NCBI GenBank assembly: GCA_964019425.1
Contig: OZ025805.1
Location: 406,501 to 470,500 of the forward strand
Direction of reading: 5' to 3'
Length of the DNA: 64,000 nucleotides
Source of the DNA: Flectonema sp. DT1601
Lineage: Eukaryota; Euglenozoa; Diplonemea; Diplonemida; Diplonemidae
Part shown: piece by piece, positions 51,919 through 61,178 of the stretch
How the letters are laid out: each line of letters starts with the position of its first letter
Numbering within the stretch: the first letter of the stretch is position 1
Notes under the pieces: model-generated
What the model was told of the DNA's origin: nothing
The model's input: the letters and a program-made list of their open reading frames with translations, nothing else
Databases searched by the model: none
Program-made: the position numbers and the translations under genes

Positions 51919-53295
51919 TGGGGAGTGGGATGTGGATCCGGAGGAAGTTGAACATTTGTTTGCTGGTGATACCCTTTGCGAAACTGATCGGCTGGCAGAT
52001 CATGGAGTGGTTGCAAACAGCGAGTTTGAAATGGCGAAGAAGCAGTTTAGGATATTCGGTAAATGCTGGTTTGTTGATGATGCAAAACGGGAGAATCTGC
52101 TTCTTTGGATGAGAGACCACATTACGGAGTATTTATGTCTGGACACTGCCACATTCACAGAAGATGGTTGCCTCACTGTTGAAGGTGACATACTTCCTTC
52201 AGATGCCGAACAGATTGTTTTCCGCAATTCAAATTCCAACAGCACAGCCATGTCATCAGTTACCACTATCGGAGATGAGTTCTTGTTCCGTTGTTCACAA
52301 ATCACTTCTCTTGACCTATCATGTCTAAGTAGTGTCACTACTATTGGAGAAAGATTCTTATATTTCTGTTCAGAAATCACTTCTGTAAACCTTCCAGATC
52401 TCAGTAGTGTCACCACTATTGGAGATAAATTCTTATTTTATTGTTCAAGGATCACTTCTGCTGACCTTTCGGGTCTAAGTAGTGTTACTGTTATTGGACA
52501 TTTGTTCTTGTGTTCCTGTTCACAAATTAGCGCGCCTCCTCGTGGTGTTACCTGGAGAGTGCTGACGTATTGTTGTTGTTGCTGTGTATTCTTTTACCCC
52601 CGTTTTATTTTCCGGTAGCCTAACCTTTAAAAAAAAAAAAGGACAACATAGCAGAAGGTCAGGTGATCCGATCGCCTGAAATGTATTAACAGTATCAGCC
52701 CCGCGAGTTACTCGGGGAGCTCCCATGCAATGTGTGGAGAAAGAGGCCATCCCTCCCCCTACCTCTCTGCTTTACTACGTCGTTTTTTGTGTGTGGCATT
52801 TCTTTTCTTATATTCTTTTCTTTTCAATCTTGTTCCTTCACACGCAGTTGTTCGAGCGGTTGTGAACCACCTTGGGTCTCTTACGGTCTCCAAGCTACTG
52901 TTGTGCGAAGAAACAAATCTGTTGGTGCGGTGGCCTTCCGACGCCACCTGGACCGCAACTCGTTCACAGTGCCCTACCCGGTTCTCCACCGGACCGCCTG
53001 AGCGACGGGATCCATGGGATTCAAACCCCTAAACACTGGTTAATTTTTTTTTCATTGTTCAAGGATCACTTCTGTTGACCTTTCGAGTTTAAGTAGTGTT
53101 ACTGTTATTGGAGATGAGTTTTTGTTTTCCTGTAAAGAAATCACTTCTCTTGACCTTTCAGATCTAAGTAGTGTCACCACTATTGGTGATCGCTTTATCA
53201 GTAAATGCGACTCTCTTGAATCTGTCCAGCTTCCTGAAAGTAATAGCGCTCTCTTTGAGAAGTCTGTGAAAGCAGCGATTGATCATTCAGGATAA
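51919..53295 (+). pseudogene. Ubl-LRR copy F, 5'-truncated and split by an element
   Basis: It lacks the first strand of the ubiquitin-like head: family sequence begins at GEWDVDPEEVEH, preceded by unrelated DNA. Linker and LRRs continue to 52527, an element copy interrupts, and two LRR units plus the family cap follow at 53053-53295. A frame starting upstream at 51890 supplies a few unrelated residues. Confidence 0.75.
52528..53052 (+). mobile_element. LRR-targeted retroposon-like element, copy 5 (deleted)
   Basis: About 525 bp. The first ~20 bases (GGGTAACGAAACTCGGAT) are missing and there are internal deletions, one removing the GGCCCGGGATACTCAGGCAC region. The 3' end with T tail is normal. 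It sits at the same position of the LRR unit as the others, but left (CCTGTTCACAAAT) and right (CATTGTTCAAGGATCACTT) flanks differ. Confidence 0.75.
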
Positions 53296-53685
53296 AGTGG
53301 TGAATTGATTCTTAAAGTTTTGTTTTTTTTGTAATTTTTGTTTTATTAATTACTTGACCTTCGTGTACATTCCGACTGAAATATGAAAACTTCTTATCAA
53401 AGATTACGGAATAAGAACAATCATCGATTTGAGAACTACTTTAAAAGGTATTCCGGTCACATAAAAGAAAGGAAGGAAAAGAAAGAAAAGGAAAAAAGAC
53501 CGCATGGCATTTGCTCCAGATCGAAGTTATTATTATTTTTAAAACAGCTACCCGGATGTACATTATTTTAGACAGAGGCTATCCGAAATTTTCAACTTTT
53601 TCATTATAGTTTTTTATAAACAATATTTTTTTTTAATCTAAACTTCCATCACAGGATACTTTTTCTCACCACAAGAACTCTTGCG
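53296..53685. other. 3' flank of copy F
   Basis: Contains TATGAAAACTTCTTATCAAA and GATTACGGAATAAGAACAAT, shared with the 3' flanks of copies H and I. No gene beyond a Lys-rich chance frame. Confidence 0.5.
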
Positions 53686-53880
53686 ATGCAGGTTTCTGTA
53701 GTGTTTCCCGACTCAGGATTTGGAGATGCAGTTTTGACATCAACATCAGAGTCTGTCGTACGTGATGTTATAGAAACAGTTAACTGAGGAATGGGATGTT
53801 GACTCAGAATTTATTGAGATGATCGTATTGCGGTGATGTTTTTTAGAAAGGAATGGTTTTACTGATTTGAATAAGATAAA
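53686..53880 (+). pseudogene. Strongly diverged Ubl-LRR start remnant
   Basis: The reading MQVSVVFPDSGFGDAVLTST then SESVVRDVIETV mirrors MQVFVTCPDWGLPAVTVTAG and ADSVVSDVLTAA at the correct spacing, followed by a GMGC/DSEFIEM stretch mirroring GEWDVDPEEVEL in another frame. It is much older than its neighbours and shows the family has been here for a long time. Confidence 0.5.
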
Positions 53881-54252
53881 TAAACTGCTAACACCGAGTA
53901 ATGACATTTATTTTGAACAATAAAATTAGATTAGACTTGTGAGACATTTAGCCCTGATCAGTAGTATCGAATCAGAGTTTATATTTGGTTGGGAATATTT
54001 GAAAAAAATAAGCAGGGAAATTCTCCATTGATATCGGAAATGAGTACCTAGGCATGGGTCACATCCTTGTAGTGTTCACTTTTATTCATTCAGGTCACTG
54101 AAACAGATGAATCCTTTAGTAAAACAGTATTCATACCCCTTTGAGGGAATGTAATTACATGTCGCATCCTCGTAGTATTCGATACCCAGATGTCACTTGT
54201 ACAAGTTCTTTCTAACAGAACCCTTCCCACCTCACAGCAAATTATTTAAAAA

Positions 54253-56440
54253 AGACAATGCAAGTTTTTGTGACGTGTCCTGATTGGGGACTCCCCGCAG
54301 TGACAGTGACGGCTGGTGCTGATTCGGTTGTGATCGACGTGTTGACGGAGGCTGCTGAGGAGTGGGATGTGGATCCGGAGGAAGTTGAACTCTCGTTTGC
54401 TGGTGATACCCTTTGCGAAACTGATCGGCTGGCAGATCATGGAGTGGTTGCAAACAGCGAGTTTGAAATGTGGACGAAGCAGTTTAGGATATTCGGTAAA
54501 TGCTGGTTTGTTGATGATGCAAAACGGGAGAAGCTGCTTCTTTGGATGAGAGACCACATTACGGAGTATTTATGTCTGGACACTGCCACATTCACAGAAG
54601 ATGGTTGCCTCACTGTTGACGGTAAGCTGCTTCCTTCAGATGCCGAACAGATTGCTTTCCGCAATTCAAATTCCAACAGCACAGCCATGTCATCAGTTAC
54701 CACTATCGGAGATGAGTTCTTGTCTTCCTGTTCGCAAATCACTTCTCTTGACATTTCAGGTCTTAGTAGTGTCACCACTATAGGAAAATTATTCTTGTCT
54801 TCCTGTTCACAAATCACTTCTGTAAACCTTTCAGGTCTTAGTAGTGTCACGGCTATTGGATATAAGTTCTTGTCTTCCTGTTCACAAATATCTTCTCTTG
54901 ACTTATCAGGTCTTAGTAGTGTCACCATAGTAGGAGTCGGATTCCTGTTTTCCTGTTCACGAGTCGTTTCTATTGATCTTTCTGGTCTTAGTAGTGTCAC
55001 CATAGTAGGAGGCGGATTCCTGTTTTCCTGTTCACGAGTCGTTTCTCTTGATCTTTCTGGTCTTAGTAGTGTCACTACTATTGGTGATCTTTTCTTGTCT
55101 CACTGTTCACAAATCACTTTTCTCGACCTTTCAGGTCTCAATAGTGTCACCTCTATTGGTGATGATTTCTTGTGTTCTTGTGAACGGATAGCAACAGTTG
55201 ACCTTTCAGGTCTTTGCTGTGTTACTTCTATTGGAGATAGGTTCCTTTCTTTTTGTACACAAATCACTTCTGTGAACCTTTCGGGTCTTGATAGTGTCAC
55301 CGCTATAGCAAATTACTTCTTGCGTTGTTGTTTATGTATTATTTCTCTTGATCTTTCAAGTCTTATTAGTGTCACCACAATAGGAAGTAATTTCTTGCGT
55401 AGTTGTTCAGGAATCACTTCTCTTGACCTTTCAAGTCTTGGTAGTGTCACCACTATTGGTGATTGCTTTCTCAGTAAATGCTACTCTCTCACATCTGTCC
55501 AGCTTCCTGAAAGTAATAGCGCTCTCTTTGAGAAGTCTGTGAAAGCAGCGATTGATCATTCAGGATAAAGTAGAGAATTGATTCTTAAGGTTTTTCTTTT
55601 TTTGTTATTTTTGTTTTATTAATTACTTGACCTTCGTGTACATTCTGACTGAAATATGAAAACTTCTTATCAAAGATTACGGAATAAGAACAATCATCGA
55701 TTTGAGAACTACTTTAAAAGGTATTACGGTCACATAAAAGAAGGGAAATAAAAGTAAGAAAAGAAAATAATAATTAAGAATATTTAAAAAAGTAAATAAG
55801 TCTGAAGGAAGAGAAGCTCAAGGAGCAGATTGGACAAGAACAACTCCAACAACAACAACAACAACTGTGTGTTCGTCATCGGAACAGTCGCATTCCCTGA
55901 TCTCACCCCCACTTCCCAGAACTGTACAGATACTTCTTTGTTGTGGATTTCTGACTTGTTTAATCTGAACTCTTAATTATAAACCATATTTCTTTATCAG
56001 GTGCATCCAGTAATGAAAAGTGACTTACCCGACGACGGAAGAGAAATGTATTGTGGATTTTAGTTTTATTAGAAGCACTGCTTTTAGTGTAGAGATTTTG
56101 ATGCTCCCAATTAACTTTTTTATGAGAAGTGTTACAGCAACCTGAAAATAAAATATGAAATTAGATTAGAAGAGGGAAGCTGTGAAACACATTTGTGAAC
56201 TACTTTTGATTGGCAGCCAATCAATAATTATATCCAAACATTATTTACAGAAATGTAATAACATGTCGCATCCTCGTAGTATTCGATGATTCAATGTAGG
56301 GATCGTATTTATATTTATTGTTGCTGCCTGGCGTTTTGAAAATATGAAATACACCAATAGAGGTACTCATATTATAAAAACAGAACCGGCATGGAACTTT
56401 GAAATTGAAAAGTTAGATACGAACGTACTAATGCTATCCC
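54253..56440 (+). repeat. Segmental duplication, left copy
   Basis: From about the start codon of copy H through its 3' flank to 56440, the sequence matches 61174-64000 apart from the element insertion, one 75-bp unit and scattered substitutions. The 5' flanks of the two genes are unrelated, so the left boundary of the duplication is at the start codon. The right boundary lies beyond the window. Confidence 0.85.
54258..55568 (+). CDS. Ubl-LRR protein, copy H (10 full LRR units)
   Basis: 436 residues, the longest intact member. It has a ubiquitin-like head with VVIDVLTEAAEEWDVDPEEV, linker CLDTATFTEDGCLTVDGKLL, ten full LRR units and the constant cap. Two neighbouring units (FSCSRVVSIDLSGLSSVTIV and FSCSRVVSLDLSGLSSVTTI) are almost identical, a sign of recent unit duplication. 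In the related copy I one of these is absent. Divergent units near the C-terminal side (CCLCIISLDLSSLISVTTIG) are shared with copy I, giving them a common recent ancestor. Confidence 0.8.
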   Translation: MQVFVTCPDWGLPAVTVTAGADSVVIDVLTEAAEEWDVDPEEVELSFAGDTLCETDRLADHGVVANSEFEMWTKQFRIFGKCWFVDDAKREKLLLWMRDHITEYLCLDTATFTEDGCLTVDGKLLPSDAEQIAFRNSNSNSTAMSSVTTIGDEFLSSCSQITSLDISGLSSVTTIGKLFLSSCSQITSVNLSGLSSVTAIGYKFLSSCSQISSLDLSGLSSVTIVGVGFLFSCSRVVSIDLSGLSSVTIVGGGFLFSCSRVVSLDLSGLSSVTTIGDLFLSHCSQITFLDLSGLNSVTSIGDDFLCSCERIATVDLSGLCCVTSIGDRFLSFCTQITSVNLSGLDSVTAIANYFLRCCLCIISLDLSSLISVTTIGSNFLRSCSGITSLDLSSLGSVTTIGDCFLSKCYSLTSVQLPESNSALFEKSVKAAIDHSG

Positions 56441-56777
56441 CGGTTAGAGATGCACGAGCGTTATCTCCGGAAAAATAATTTTGAAACTAAGTATGATTCC
56501 AACTGTGCCAAACATGACAAAGTGTCATATCCCACTATAAGAATCACCTGCTGAAATTACATACCAAACCATGACAATCTCACCACTGGATTTCAGTACC
56601 CCGAGTATCGTTATGCATTTATGGATATACCTACCTCTCGAAACCTAAATAGTTATTTAGAAGGCTAATTTAAGGATCACCTTAGTTCGCTGTATTCCTT
56701 AACAGATTGTTAAATTATCGTTCATTCCCCCTACAGGATATTATCCGTACAGTAATAAATATTTATATCATCGTGAA
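55569..56777. other. 3' flank of copy H and 5' flank of the S41 gene
   Basis: No gene seen. Contains AACAACAACAACAACAACTG, a block from CATCGGAACAGTCGCATTCC shared with 46828 and 51458, and a diverged dispersed-repeat piece at about 56630-56720. It ends with TTCATTCCCCCTACAG (56736) and a second AG (56752) before the ATG at 56778. Confidence 0.5.
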
Positions 56778-59072
56778 ATGCTGTTGTCAGTAATCGCACT
56801 GCTTGCAGTGTCACAATGTGAATTGAACGGAACTATTATAAATCCGTTCTATGTTTACAAAGCTAGTGACATTATTGATTGTTACAACACTGTTCCAGTT
56901 GATCAGGATGTGATTACCGAAGCGTTGAAGGCAGCATCAGAAATGATTGAGTTCTATCACGGTACTGATGTTGCTATGTCTACAGATCCGAATATCGTCG
57001 GGAAAGTTGATTTGAGATTGGCTCTTGCGGAATTTCGTATCAGAAATTGGGATTCCGACTTCCAGTTTCACAGTTCAATGGGACGGCTTTTCTCTAAGCT
57101 TCATGATGGTCATACTGCATACATCATCCCTTCAGGGTACCATTCAGCTTATGCGTTACCCATTGTCTTGGGATCGAAATTAGTTAACAATCAACAAGTT
57201 ATATATGTCAGTGATTTCCATTCGACATTCTCTACTTTCTCACCTGGACAATCATGGAGCTCTATTGCAGTAAACGATACAATTTCAGAGATTAACGGGT
57301 TTCCAGCATTGTCTTATTTGGCTGACTTCTTCGATGAAAATGGAGCATCAAAGACGAGGGGAGCTGATCTAAATCGGTTCTTACGAGAAGTGCGAACCTT
57401 CTCAAATACAGTAACTGGTCTTCAACTGCTTTCCATGGATATCACAATTCTAGGTGGAGCTACGCACACGATTCCATTATATGCAGGAAGAGCTGATCGC
57501 GAACTAACAACTGCCTTGATTATTTCTCAAAACGTTCCACAACAACAAACTGTTAGAAAAGTTGAGACTCAGAGCACTCTCTCAGAAATTGATCAACTTC
57601 ACTCCATTTCACGTGAGCTCAGGGATGCGAGGGTAACAGATTTCGAGCATCGTATTAAGCCGATTAGCACTCCAGAAAGGAGAAATGTTGAAGCTTTATC
57701 TCCGTCTGAATTGTGGACTCAGGGAAATGTGGTTGCTCAGTTCCCGAAGAATACCAGCGACCCAAATATTGTGTGCACGTCTTTTGAGCATTTAGATGAT
57801 CCAGTCATGTATCTCTACATCGATACGTTCCACCCAGAAATAGGTGGGGGGTCTTCTTGTGGTGATATAAGAGTGTTGGCGGATTTCGTGAAAGTAGTTG
57901 AAGCTTGCAACGATCGTTCATCTCAAACTACTGAACTCATATTGGATGTTCGTGGAAACGGAGGTGGAGTGATTTTGCTGTATTGGCAAATCTTAAATTA
58001 CTTCTCTCCTAAGTTGTGGTTGCCAACTGAGTTGAGAGAAGCCTCAAAAACAACTTCTTCATTCCACGTTGAACCAGCTGTGACAGCGTCAGTTAAAGGA
58101 GCTTGGGAATACTCTTTGACTAACATGACTAGAAAGTACCTCGACCTCTACTACGCTGTAGTATTTAGCGACTCTACTTACAATGTGATCTTATCAACAA
58201 CAGGTGAGAGTCTTATTGATGAACCACTCAGTGCCACAGATAGAAGCAATTCTTACAATAAATTAAAGGATCTTTTCACTAATAAATTAGTAGAGAAGAG
58301 TCGTGCAACTGGATCCCCAAAGGTCTGGGTCGCACCAAAACTTGAAAGAATGTACAAGCCGTTCGTTGACTTTAAGAACGTTGATAAGTGTCGTTTCCGT
58401 GATGATTTCTTTCCAAAGCAACCAACGAAAGGTTTTGCAACAATTAAAGTAATGTCGCTTGGATTATGTGGCAGCTCGTGTTCACACACTGTGAAGCTTC
58501 TTAATAACGTAAACGCAGCGACTGTGTTCACTGCTGGAGGTGTTAGTGGAGAACGTCACAGGATAAGCTCAACTACCAATGCTCCTGTTTATCAATGGAA
58601 TGCTTGGACTGATATTGCTAATAGCAGAGGTATGGGAGATGGTCTTACCCCAATCACTATGACTAATGCTGCACTGTCGTTTAGTTTAGCTGCTTTTTAT
58701 CCAGATCTTACTGACCCTTATTCTGGTGAATTCGAACCAGTTTACGCGAAGGAAACACTGCCTTACTGGCCTCCATTCTCACCAGCAACAGAACTCGATA
58801 TGCTGAAACAGATTGCAAGTAAAAGTATTTCAACGACAACTGGTTGGGTAGAATATGAGAACGGTACTTTTAAGGTTCCGGGTACGGTGGTTGCTGAATC
58901 AGTACCAGCAACACCATCACCACCTTCTAGTGGTCTGGAGTTGGGTGTCTTATTGCTTGTGATTATTTTACCTACAGTTACTGTTATTGCCGTCATCATA
59001 ATTGTGTTTTGCTTTCATAAGAAACGTTCAACCGAACAGACCAGGGAAATTAGTCATGAAATGCATGAGTAA
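56778..59072 (+). CDS. Membrane-anchored S41-family peptidase-like ectoprotein
   Basis: 764 residues. It has a short signal peptide (MLLSVIALLAVSQCE), a large extracytoplasmic region and one transmembrane helix at about 722-746 (VLLLVIILPTVTVIAVIIIV), followed by a basic cytoplasmic tail (KKRSTEQTREISHEMHE). S41 features are the FSKLHDGHTAYIIP block (DGHT at 110-113), the strand ELILDVRGNGGGVILLYWQI and the nucleophile region LGLCGSSCSHTVKLL (Ser566/567), as in C-terminal-processing/CPAF-like peptidases of fungi and protists. Many N-x-S/T sites fit a secreted domain. It is probably an intact surface or endosomal serine peptidase; the substrate is unknown. Confidence 0.75.
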   Translation: MLLSVIALLAVSQCELNGTIINPFYVYKASDIIDCYNTVPVDQDVITEALKAASEMIEFYHGTDVAMSTDPNIVGKVDLRLALAEFRIRNWDSDFQFHSSMGRLFSKLHDGHTAYIIPSGYHSAYALPIVLGSKLVNNQQVIYVSDFHSTFSTFSPGQSWSSIAVNDTISEINGFPALSYLADFFDENGASKTRGADLNRFLREVRTFSNTVTGLQLLSMDITILGGATHTIPLYAGRADRELTTALIISQNVPQQQTVRKVETQSTLSEIDQLHSISRELRDARVTDFEHRIKPISTPERRNVEALSPSELWTQGNVVAQFPKNTSDPNIVCTSFEHLDDPVMYLYIDTFHPEIGGGSSCGDIRVLADFVKVVEACNDRSSQTTELILDVRGNGGGVILLYWQILNYFSPKLWLPTELREASKTTSSFHVEPAVTASVKGAWEYSLTNMTRKYLDLYYAVVFSDSTYNVILSTTGESLIDEPLSATDRSNSYNKLKDLFTNKLVEKSRATGSPKVWVAPKLERMYKPFVDFKNVDKCRFRDDFFPKQPTKGFATIKVMSLGLCGSSCSHTVKLLNNVNAATVFTAGGVSGERHRISSTTNAPVYQWNAWTDIANSRGMGDGLTPITMTNAALSFSLAAFYPDLTDPYSGEFEPVYAKETLPYWPPFSPATELDMLKQIASKSISTTTGWVEYENGTFKVPGTVVAESVPATPSPPSSGLELGVLLLVIILPTVTVIAVIIIVFCFHKKRSTEQTREISHEMHE

Positions 59073-61178
59073 GTCAAAAATATACCTCACCGATTTTTTT
59101 ATAATATGAAACGTGCCTGTCGGTTCAAAACCCTCCCTCTCATCGTCAAAATGGAGTAGTTGTCGTTAACAGTTGTGATACATTATTATGTTGGTTTATT
59201 GAAAAATAAAACAATTATCCCTCCCTTCAATGAAATTCGTAACTGTTTTTTTTTTTTAAATCAATAAATCCCTCTTCATGAAGTTCCCCTTATTTCATCA
59301 CCTGTTGTGAATAATAACTGTAACGGAAAGGCATATGTTTGCCGTGGTTGCAATTTATGGTTTTCGATACCTCTTTTTCTTTTTTTAATTTTCAAAAAAA
59401 ACAATAGCATGGATACTGCCGTACAAGGTTATTCATTTTCGTTGTTGTCGTGTATGTAAAGTAGAACCGATAAAGCAGAAAAGTTTTTAAAAATATTTTT
59501 TTTTAATATTTTCCCTGCAATGATAAACATTTCAGGTGTAAACATCTCACATCGCCATAACTTACATTCCGACATTTGTATTTTTAACGTCATCAAACTA
59601 CTGTGTAATTGTTGTGTTTATTCCTCTCTTATTCTTTTTTTTAAACTAAAAAAAACAAACGTAACCCTTATAACTAAATGTAAGCTCGTGGGCAGTGCCT
59701 GTGAGATCTTAATCCCTTCAAACCCCCCGTGTCTATACTGATGATGAGAGAATAGAGGTTAAAGAGGTATATATGGATTACTCTCGAAACCTAAATAGTT
59801 ACTTTAAAAGACTAAGATAAGCCTCTATTGTAGTATAAGTGTGACACGAGGTTAACTGAGCGACTCTTGCTGACTGTGAAGCTAGACTAGATGGCTGCTC
59901 AGGTGTACGGGACTCTCACCCAAGAGACTGTGTTGTTGAGTGTCTCTTGTAGTGTATAAATTAAGGTTATAAAGCAGAAAGTTAAAGATAACTTTGGCAT
60001 TTGTTTTTAACATAATCTGCTTATCGCTCTCTCCTGTTCTGTTTTTTTTTTTTTTTTTTTTTTTTAAATGTAGTATCTGACAGCGGGAATCCCCATATTC
60101 GCCAGTTTTTCAAAGTTGCTCTCCATTTAATATTAGTATCAAGTCCCCCCCGCTCTGGGGCTTTCACTTAAGCAACCAGATTTCACGAGAGTACCATAAA
60201 AAGGTGTTGGATAAACCATAATTTTAAATTTCCTTTTTTTTTAGCTCTCTCGGTTTATGTTGATTGACTGTTTCGTACATCAAATATTCCCATCTATTCA
60301 CAAGTATTTGTTTATATTAATTTATAACATTCTCTTAATATCTCTTTTGATTCTGTTCCTTACAAATTGGAATTGCTACTCGTGTTGCCTGTTTTCTTCT
60401 TGTCGAGGCTTTCAGTAAGCCCCCCCTTGTAATATAAATTCTTTTGGGACAATAGGAGAATTCATGTCGCACGCATGTGATTATTTCATGAAGGTTTTAA
60501 TATGTAATGGAACAGTATTTTTTCTTTTTTGTTATTCCTTTCTCATTACCCATTCTTTTTTTTTGCTCGCAATCTGTTATTCTTCTGGACAAGGTGAACA
60601 GTTGGCAATCGATCCTTGCATCCGAAAGCTATAAAAACCATCACCGCGATTATGTCCTCTAAAATAGAATTAACTTTTGCTTCTTCGTCTCATCTCCGCA
60701 GGTGGTTTGTGAAAGCCTCTGCTAGGAAATCCTAATACTAACTCTTACTGATAAAACATCGAATTTCAGTTAAAAACAATCATTGTTTGTTTACTTATTC
60801 GTGACAACTCATAAGCCATCATTTATTCCCCCCACAGAGGATAATATCCATACAGTGAAGGCAGTGATTAGCTGAACCATATCTATTGTTCTCTTTATGA
60901 GTTCCTGATCTCACCCACCCTTCCCCACTTCCCAGAACTGTACAGATACTTCTTTGTTGTGGATTTCTGACTTGTTTAATCTGAACTCTTAATTATAAAC
61001 CATATTTCTTTATCAGGTGTGCCCAGTAATGGAAAGTGAATTTCTAATTTAGAAAGTTTCGAATGACAGAAATCATACGAACGTTATCAAGGTGCTAATC
61101 GCTGATTGTTTTTCATAGAAAAGGTAAAGATTATTTATATCCCTTTCTCAGTCCCTGCACACTAACTCAAGAAAAACA
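59073..61178. other. Intergenic with repeat fragments
   Basis: No gene seen. Includes a dispersed-repeat fragment at 59738-59822 (CTGATGATGAGAGAATAGAG, TGGATTACTCTCGAAACCTA), a T run at about 60040-60065, and a second copy of the S41 5' flank near 60822-60860 (TTCCCCCCACAG, then ATAATATCCATACAGTGAAG). At 60904-61020 is a block also found at 55910-56010 and 63470-63570 (CCCAGAACTGTACAGATACT). Confidence 0.5.

Noticed and set aside
54700-55490. Regular 75-bp repeats as a possible CRISPR array or satellite
   Set aside because: The units are coding LRRs in one continuous frame with drift at synonymous and surface positions; no spacers.
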